In this document: one piece after another, positions 57,739 to 64,000 of the stretch
How the letters are laid out: every line of letters begins with the position of its first letter
Position numbering within the stretch: the stretch's first letter is position 1
From: Hirsutella rhossiliensis
Lineage: Eukaryota > Ascomycota > Sordariomycetes > Hypocreales > Ophiocordycipitaceae
Length of the DNA stretch: 64,000 bases
Assembly: GCF_020360975.1 (NCBI RefSeq)
Contig: NW_025408671.1
Location: 1,798,001-1,862,000, forward strand
Direction: 5' to 3'
Position numbers and translations under genes: made by a program
Notes under the pieces: model-generated
Told to the model about the DNA's origin: nothing
Databases searched by the model: none
Seen by the model: the letters and a program-made list of their open reading frames with translations, nothing else

Positions 57739-58803
57739 TCATCTCCCCCTCGCTCCCCTTCTTCCAAAGGTGTCTCGGCCTCCCTCGATGCTCTTGACGT
57801 CGCGCTCGCTCAAGCGCAGCTCGGCGCCCTTGAGCCTGCCGACGCCCGGGCGGTCTACGGCCCCATCTCTCGCGCGATTCCTCCTCATCTTCTTGCCCAA
57901 TTCTCTCTCGAGAATGACGCCATTCTCCCGGGCCTCGCGCCTGCGCTTGGCCTCGCGGCTGGCGGCGGCGCCGACGATGCCCTTGCGCATGTTCATGGGC
58001 ATCTTGTCCTGCTTGAGGATGGAGATGTTGGAGCCGAGGGCCTGGATGCGCAGGTCGGTGGCCTTGTGCCGGGTGCGGCCGGCGGTGAAGGACTTTGGCG
58101 TCGCGGTGGTGGTGGCGCTGGGGGTGGAGACGGACGGGTGGGGGGAGAGGAGGTGCGATTCGGCGAGGAGGCGGCGGAGTTCGAGGTCTTGGGCGAGGAG
58201 GGAGGGGGCGTCTTCGGGGATGGTGGAGGAGGAGGAGGAGGGTGTCGATGTGCCGCCGGTGGTTGTGGCTTCGGCTTTGGCGGCTTGGTCGGGGGGGCGC
58301 GAGGACTGCGAGTTGTCGTTGATTTAGCGCCTTTACTTTGGATTGGGAGTAGGAGGGAGGTAGGCAGTGAAGGGAAGCGGTACCATGAAGGCCTTGAACT
58401 CGCGCTTGGACATTGCTGCCGACGGTGAGGAAGGCGTCTGCGATACCGAGTAGTCCACCACCTCGACGGCCGGAGCGTGTTCTATCGCGCCTGTTTCTGT
58501 CTATCAGCAAAAGCGCCAGCTCGCCCGGCGCCGGGCCATCTGACCTTGGTCATCGTCGGAAGCATCATCGTCGTCGTCGTCGTCGTCGGACAGGCCTCCC
58601 CACTCCGACTCTGCATCCTCGCCGCCATCACTGTCGCCAACGCCGCCGCCGCCGTCTCGAGGTCTATGGAGCGGCGTTTGCAGCCGCAGAGGCTCAAAGC
58701 GCGACTCAAAGTGTCGGCGAAAGACGTCTTGGATATCTTGCTGCTCCGACGCGGGCGGCTCGTTGGGAGGGGGGCGGGCTTTGCGCTTGCCGAGGACGGC
58801 CAT
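57739..58803 (-). CDS. faf1: FAF1-like 40S ribosome assembly protein
   Basis: The exons are 58545-58803, 58384-58490 and 57739-58305, with introns of 54 and 78 nt; the product is 310 residues. The start MAVLGKRKARP is chosen over an upstream in-frame ATG (59019) because family members start this way. The order of conserved pieces fits Faf1: QDIQDVFRRHFESRFEPL, an acidic Asp run (EWGGLSDDDDDDDD), VEVVDYSVSQTP, MSKREFKAFM, LLAQDLELRRLLAESHLL, KATDLRIQALGSNISILKQ, then a basic tail MPMNMRKGIVGAAASREAKR. Faf1 is a nucleolar factor needed for pre-18S rRNA processing. The Ser-rich segment after intron two is encoded by a TCC run. Confidence 0.85.
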
Positions 58804-59936
58804 GTGCGGCGGTTGCGTGGGGGGGGGGGGGGGCGAGGGAGAACTGTCCAAGGCGCTGGGGGATAGTACCCTTGTTCGTCTTCTGGTGCGGCGTGGTGTG
58901 CTTTTGCTCGCGGGGAGGCAGAGGTTTGTCGGGCTGGTGTCTGGGAATTTGATGGTGGGACGCTCTTTTTTCCCCCGGGTACGTCGTAGTTTATCCATGG
59001 ATCGCGATTCGTCGCTCACCGCGTCCCACTAGGCGGCCTGGATTATAGCGGGCCGACAGCTGCAGTAGGTACGTACAATGCTTATTACAGGCTACCGGTA
59101 CAACAAACAGCACGCCTCGTCCTCTACGGAGTAATTACGGAGTGATTACCTATGTACCAGTAGAGTACCCAGTGGCTGCCTTGTACCGTGGAATAACCGT
59201 CCGCTGCAGCCTCTGGCGTCCTCTACGCTTCTCCGGATCTGAGGTTCCTTTTCTCGACACTGTGCTTTGTGTGACGCTCATCAACAAGTGTATGCCACAT
59301 GGTACAGTACGCGATGTTTTGCAACACATCTCATCCACATGCCACTGTACAGCCACGGTAGATCTACCCAGCGACAGGGTTCTTCACCATCTCCGAGGCC
59401 TGTGTGTTCGAACACCGTCGAGGTCCGACTCCTCCCTCCTGTGGAGTTGGGCTTGAAACCGGCAAGCTAGGCGGTGCTGTCTCACCAAAGCCAACGCAGC
59501 AACCAACACGAAACGCCGCCATGGCGAGTGCGCTGCCGTCTATACCGACGTCTCCAGGAATAAGCAGCATGTGTAGGCAGAAGCGCAAGTCTCCCAGGCC
59601 ACGGGTGCTGCCTGTGGAAGCTGGTGCGAAACAGTTCGGGCACTAAAATGTTTCCCCACGAAGCAATCTGCCAACCCAATCGGAAGGCCTTCGTCGTCGG
59701 CAGAGTTGGCGTTTTGAAACCAGCTTTGGCAAGGGTAGTTTATAAAACCTCTCCACTTCCTTCTTTCTTCGCTCGCCTGAGATTGCCTGGTAATGGCTTT
59801 CTCTGTGCTGCTCTAGCTGTCGTTGATCGACTGTTGAAGATTCCCTCTGTTATGCCCATTTTTTGTTTAATAGCCTTTTTTTCCCGGGCTGGAGGCCTGT
59901 ACTCTTTTTCTTCTTCTTCTTCTTCTTCTTCTTCCA
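58804..59936. other. Divergent intergenic region with TTC microsatellite
   Basis: This stretch holds the promoters of FAF1 (minus) and the Gly/Ala-repeat protein (plus). (TTC)n runs from 59905 to 59934, directly before the ATG at 59937. A GGAGTAATTACGGAGTGATTAC near-repeat lies at about 59129-59150. No further gene is seen. Confidence 0.5.
59905..59934. repeat. (TTC)n microsatellite next to start codon
   Basis: About nine TTC units end two bases before the ATG of the following gene, so the repeat length sets its immediate 5' leader. Confidence 0.85.
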
Positions 59937-62713
59937 ATGGTTTTGGCAACGGCAAGCCGGGACATTAGCTTGTTCCTGGCTGTCCTTTCTATATCCGCCC
60001 TTGGCTGTGGAGCACAAGAGCAATACCATACGAAGCCACGCGATGCTTCCCATTCGGAGCCGGGGTCCTGGAGTCTCCACGATCTCGTCACGGCGGATAC
60101 GGTGCAGACAATCCTGGCGGACAAGCACCTTCGCAAGACGTACCGTGCCGTCGTGAGCGTGTGCGTCGACACGTCAAGAAGCCTGGCGGACCAGCTCGAG
60201 GTGCCGGAGCTGTCGACAATCTCCGACAGCCTCGACAGCCATCTCCGACAGTTCAATTCACAGGCAGACGACACAAGCCGGCTCCACCTCAGGAAACGGC
60301 GGTCAAGAACGGACGCCAGTTCAAAGACCAAGAGAGCTGGTTTGCTGAGCAAGCTGCTGCCCGGGGGCGGAAAGGGGAATGACAACGACGCCGCGGCGGG
60401 TGGCCAGGCACAGGGGAATGATACTGCCGACGCAGGCGGTGGTGGCATCCTCGGTGGCCTGCTGTCTGGCGGCGGCGGCGGCAAGGACGGACCCATCGGG
60501 GGGATCATTTCTCAGGCTGCCAGCGGCCTCATAGGCCGGGTGATTAACATGACGGGCCCCGCGGTTGCCGGGGCCGGCTTTTTCGGCGGCGTCGGGGCCG
60601 GCGAGGGCGCAGCCCAGGGCCTGAACCTGGCGTCGGCCAACACGAGCATGGACACGGGCGCGACGGTGGCGCAGGAGAACGGCATGAAGAGCTCCGGGCT
60701 CAACTCGGCCATCGAAAGCGCCACCATGGGGCTCACGGCGACGGCTCTCCGCGCGCTGCGCCAAGGCAACGCCCTGCAGCTGCCGGACCTTGGGCCCGTG
60801 GCCGAGGCCCTAGGCGGCGGCCTGGGCAACGGGGCGGCGGCGGGTCTCAAGCTGACGACGGACAACCGCGGGGCTCCTGGCAACGGCTCCGGCCTCGACG
60901 GGTTCGCGAGCAGCTTTGCCTTTGGCCTCAGCAAGTCCCTGACCGAAAGCGCCAACACATCCAACCTCTTCGGCCAGATGGGTGGCCAGAACGGAACCGG
61001 CATGACCAACATGCTCCTCAAGCTCGCCGGTCCCGCCGCGTCCGGCCTCGGCAAGGGCCTCGGCTCCGGCGCCGCGGTGGGGCTCGGTCTGCAGCCCGAC
61101 GACGGGCCGGCAGCGACGGCCAAGACGACTGCGGCCGACGGCAGCGTCGACGTGAGCGGCATCGCGCAAGACTTTGCTTCGGGCCTGACGTCGCGATTCC
61201 TCGCCAACGGAACTGCCACCAACGCCATCAAGGGCTTGACGAGCGGCGGCGGCGGCGGCGGCGGCGGCGTTGGAGCCAACCTGGACGTCGGGCGCATCGC
61301 CAACGGCCTCGCGAGGGGACTGCTGGCCGGCGCCGGCGACGGGGCCGAGGCCCTGGGTGGCGTCAACGCCATCATCAGCGGAAAGGCAAAGTTGCAGACG
61401 ACGCCTGCTCCCGATACGCAGGTGACCTTTAACGACTCGGTCGGGGGCGCCGCGACGGGCTTTGGGCAGGGCCTGGGCAACTCGGCCGTCATCACGGCGC
61501 AGAAGCTGCTATCTCGCGGCGCCGACATGTCCGACGGGGCCGCCAAGTCGAAGCGCAGCACCTCCTCGGCCGTCTCTTCCCACCCGGCCTCGCGAGTCGC
61601 CGCGAGGCAAATCTCCAACGGCATAAACGTCAACATATCCAGTGTGCTGAGCGCCGCGGCCATATCCAGCGTGATACAGAAGGTAGTGGACGTCTTGACA
61701 TGCGAGGGTGTCGGAGGCTTGGCCCTTGTCGCTCAGGGGCTGAGCCAGAGCGGCACGATATCTGCCGGCGGCTTCGACCCGAGTACCACCAACTTCATCA
61801 AGGACTTGATTCCGCAGGGCCTCATCTCCTTCACCAAAGATGGCAACACGTATGACATTGATGGGAAGCAGCTCTCGAAAGCCCTTGACGGGTCTCTTTC
61901 CGAGGCTGCCAACGGACTCTCCATCAACGGCTTCGGCTTCAGCCGCTTCGTCGGCATCTTGATCGCGCACAGTAAGTATAGCCACAGCTCGTCTTATCAG
62001 TCTTCAGTAGTTTCATTCCGCGACTGACAGAACATCTCCAGTCTTCTTCGCCGTCGTCGTGTTCGCCGTCCTTTTGCCTCTTGTTTTGACGTTCGACAGC
62101 TCCCGCAACATCCTGCTGCTGTTACAGGTAGAGCACGTTCTTCCAGCTTGGACTCTCAAAGCCACAAAGATCATCTGGATCGCCGGCATCGCGCCCTCCC
62201 TCATCATTATCCTCGTCTTGGGCGTGGTGCCAGGGCCCCGGGGAGCGCACTTCCGGACGGCGCACGGGGTAAGCAGTCCAGGCCCGATACAAAAAGAAAT
62301 TCGACCAACTAACTTGCCTGGATAAGGTCCTTGGCCTCATTACTCTGCTCGTCACCGTGGCCGCCGTCTCCCTTTACATCTTGTCCACCAGAGGCACACC
62401 CTTGGCAAGCATCAAGAAGATCCCCATACCCGTCATCTCGCAGGGGTGCAACCAGCTTCTCCTGGTGCTCACCCTGCCCACACTCACGACGGGTTTCTCC
62501 GATCTCAGCCTCATCACGCTGTGCTTGACGCGCGTAGTGCCGCTTGAGCTGGCCGTCTCGCTGGGCCTCGCGTTGGGCTCCGTGCTGGTCCTTGCACAAG
62601 CTATCACCGGTCTCGAGCTCTTTCTCCAGTGGCGGGCGGGAAAGCGAAAGAGCCGGGCAGGCCAAAGCCAGGGTTCTTTAGATCCGGAAATGAAGAGAGA
62701 TCTGTCAAAGTAG
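59937..62713 (+). CDS. Secreted-type Gly/Ala-zipper repeat protein with C-terminal b561-like membrane domain
   Basis: The exons are 59937-61971, 62042-62268 and 62327-62713; the product is 882 residues. A signal peptide is visible (SLFLAVLSISALGCGA, cleavage near 25). A dibasic-rich stretch follows (RLHLRKRRSR, SKTKRAG). Residues about 200-530 carry an imperfect repeat of about 80 residues. Its core is a Gly-zipper, e.g. GPAVAGAGFFGGVGAGEG (207), LGPVAEALGGGLGNGAAAGL (285), GPAASGLGKGLGSGAAVGL (365) and VGRIANGLARGLLAGAGDG (451), preceded by F-A-S-x-L amphipathic helices. From 665 there are five to six membrane spans. H678, H710, H748 and H753 sit where cytochrome b561-like cores keep haem histidines, but no His is seen in the last spans. 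Function is unknown; a surface or membrane redox protein is a guess. Confidence 0.75.
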
Positions 62714-62797
62714 AGGTATCTTCAAAACTGCCCAAAAAAAAAGCAGTATTTCTCCCAAACGCCAGAATTGGCCATTATGCAATGCAGCGGTAGCTCG

Positions 62798-63832
62798 TCA
62801 CGCCCGTGCAGCCATGCGCGCCCTCCTGGCCTCGTCGTCGCGTAGGGCCTCGCTCCTCGCCAGGAAATCCTGGCGCGCGTTGTAGGACCCCTTGGACTTG
62901 CTGGCCAGCTCCAGCTCGTCCTTGATGCCCTCCTTGTCCACGTATCCGGCCCAGTCCATCCGGCTCTTCTCCACCGTGTTGAGCTTCTTGGCCTGGGCCT
63001 CCCTGGCAGCCATCATCCTCGCCGTCACCCCAAGGTTGAGATCTGTGCGCCCCGGGCCGGCGTCGACGACGGGCTCAAAGGCCGACCGGAAGGCCTTCTT
63101 GGTCGCCCTTTTCGCGGGCGAAGTGCTCGCGGGGCCGTCCTTGTCCTGCGTCGCGAGGTAGAGTCTGGCCTCGGCCGAGTCTCGGGCGACGACCTTTTCC
63201 TCTGTGTGGACGCGGCCGGCAAAGTTGTAGGTGCGCTTGATGCGAATTGTGTTTGATGTGTCGTCGGTGCCGACGGAGGGGGGGAGCGGCTGGCCGACTA
63301 GCGCATCGTCTGCGAGCCCGATGGAGTCATTGACATGGTTTGAGTCGTCGTCGCCGGTGTTGGAGTGGACTGGTTTCCCTGAAATCATTTGCTCCCAGAG
63401 CGCATCCACGTCGACCGTCACCGGTCCTTTGCTCGCGGCAGGAGTGCGCTCTGCCTTTCTGAGATTCCGCGTCAGCATCGCCGCAAGGGCCCGAGTAGAG
63501 GAGAGGAAGGCGTACTCTTCGGCGCGCTGTCTCCTTGTCTTAACTAAGCCGCCCTCGCCGCCATTGTTGGCGTCGTCAAAGGCCTCGCCCCTGTTGTTTG
63601 CCCTTTTGCGGCGCTTGCGACCCTTTTGTATGATGGCCTCGTCGCCAGAGTTGTCGTATCCTCGGTCTGCCTCGTGGTCTTGTCGCCGTTTTTTGGTGAC
63701 GGAACCGGCTACCTCTGGGTCCGACTCGGATGCCGACTCTGCCTGCTCCGGGGCGTCGTCGGGGGCAAAGTCGGAGTCGTCGGAGGAAGCGCCCTGATGG
63801 TCATCGTGGTCGAAGGGGGGATCCAGCGGCAT
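62798..63832 (-). CDS. swc5: SWR1 complex subunit SWC5 (BCNT family)
   Basis: This is a single frame of 344 residues. The N-terminal 100 residues are acidic with scattered basic nuclear-localisation-type clusters (TKKRRQD, KGRKRRKRANNR). The C-terminal BCNT domain is complete: KLNTVEKSRMDWAGYVDKEG, IKDELELASKSKGSYNARQD, FLARSE. In the middle, IRIKRTYNFAGRVHTEEKVV matches the short conserved block found in Swc5 proteins. Swc5 stimulates the SWR1 remodeller, which swaps H2A for H2A.Z in nucleosomes. The gene ends 85 nt from the preceding convergent gene. Confidence 0.93.
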   Translation of the reverse strand: MPLDPPFDHDDHQGASSDDSDFAPDDAPEQAESASESDPEVAGSVTKKRRQDHEADRGYDNSGDEAIIQKGRKRRKRANNRGEAFDDANNGGEGGLVKTRRQRAEEYAFLSSTRALAAMLTRNLRKAERTPAASKGPVTVDVDALWEQMISGKPVHSNTGDDDSNHVNDSIGLADDALVGQPLPPSVGTDDTSNTIRIKRTYNFAGRVHTEEKVVARDSAEARLYLATQDKDGPASTSPAKRATKKAFRSAFEPVVDAGPGRTDLNLGVTARMMAAREAQAKKLNTVEKSRMDWAGYVDKEGIKDELELASKSKGSYNARQDFLARSEALRDDEARRARMAARA

Positions 63833-64000
63833 CTTGCGCTCATCTGCTGGGTTGGTGGCTAAATTGCAGCAGAGGGGCGGCGCATTTCCTCGCAGGCGGC
63901 AAGTGGTGGGAAGTCTCGGTGGAGAAGCGAAGAGCCAATCATTGAGCCGGGCTCACCCACTAGCTCAGCCCGTACAGTGTAGATTTCCCCTTTCGGAATA
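63833..64000. promoter_or_regulatory. SWC5 upstream region, cut by window end
   Basis: The 168 nt before the SWC5 ATG show no clear TATA box or other element. Confidence 0.3.

Noticed and set aside
57500..58510. Minus-strand frame of 336 codons overlapping FAF1
   Set aside because: It is a wrong-frame reading of FAF1 exons with Pro/Arg/His runs; the FAF1 frame has the conserved blocks.
60512..61663. Minus-strand frame of 383 codons opposite the Gly-zipper protein
   Set aside because: The Pro/Ala-rich antisense of Gly/Ala-rich codons is open by composition alone.
1..64000. CRISPR arrays, bacterial operons, insertion sequences
   Set aside because: No direct-repeat/spacer arrays, ribosome-binding sites or transposase genes were seen; the window is eukaryotic.

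Overview
The window is filamentous ascomycete DNA, most likely Pezizomycotina / Sordariomycetes / Hypocreales. It is GC-rich, with intron-split genes whose introns are mostly 49-105 nt with GTRNGT-type donors. Recognisable fungal genes include a STE12 with C2H2 fingers, BUD4, coronin, HIS6, FAF1, SWC5 and a GAF-type hybrid histidine kinase. The order is an inference from gene content and protein style; no species is claimed. Exon junctions were read by hand and every multi-exon model was checked for reading frame.

Layout. 1-943 is the 3' end of an unidentified gene. 1496-5461 (minus) is a TPR-CHAT caspase-like protease with a small gasdermin-like gene fragment just upstream, resembling a two-gene regulated-cell-death module. 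5548-8436 (minus) is a RING-ZZ-SH3 ubiquitin-ligase-like protein and 8941-9872 (minus) is mitochondrial enoyl-CoA hydratase. 11037-11118 is an intron-bearing tRNA-Val(CAC). 12.2-15.4 kb is a graveyard of broken genes: an unknown family, an aminoglycoside-phosphotransferase-like kinase and another unknown family. 15.4-20.7 kb has no firm gene, only TATA/CT-rich/ATG modules around 17-18.8 kb. 20702-24559 (minus) is the hybrid histidine kinase and 25349-27304 (minus) is a cysteine-synthase/rhodanese fusion in seven exons. 29532-31696 (plus) is a nine-exon MFS drug transporter. 32211-33058 (minus) is another relic and 33617-34617 (plus) is HIS6. 36614-41132 (plus) is BUD4 and 42119-44305 (plus) is coronin. 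About 10.4 kb follows without a recognisable gene, up to STE12 at 54759-57131 (plus). FAF1 (57739-58803, minus), a Gly/Ala-repeat secreted membrane protein with a b561-like tail (59937-62713, plus) and SWC5 (62798-63832, minus) close the window.

How it fits together. The right half is ordinary core genome: cytokinesis and polarity (BUD4), actin (coronin), MAPK-responsive transcription (STE12), ribosome assembly (FAF1) and chromatin (SWC5). The left third has accessory character, with a death-module-like gene pair, decayed genes and long empty stretches. The best candidates for something new are the CHAT/gasdermin-like pair, the Gly-zipper-repeat b561-like membrane protein, and an 84-nt symmetrical exon in STE12 whose skipping would turn two zinc fingers into one intact finger.
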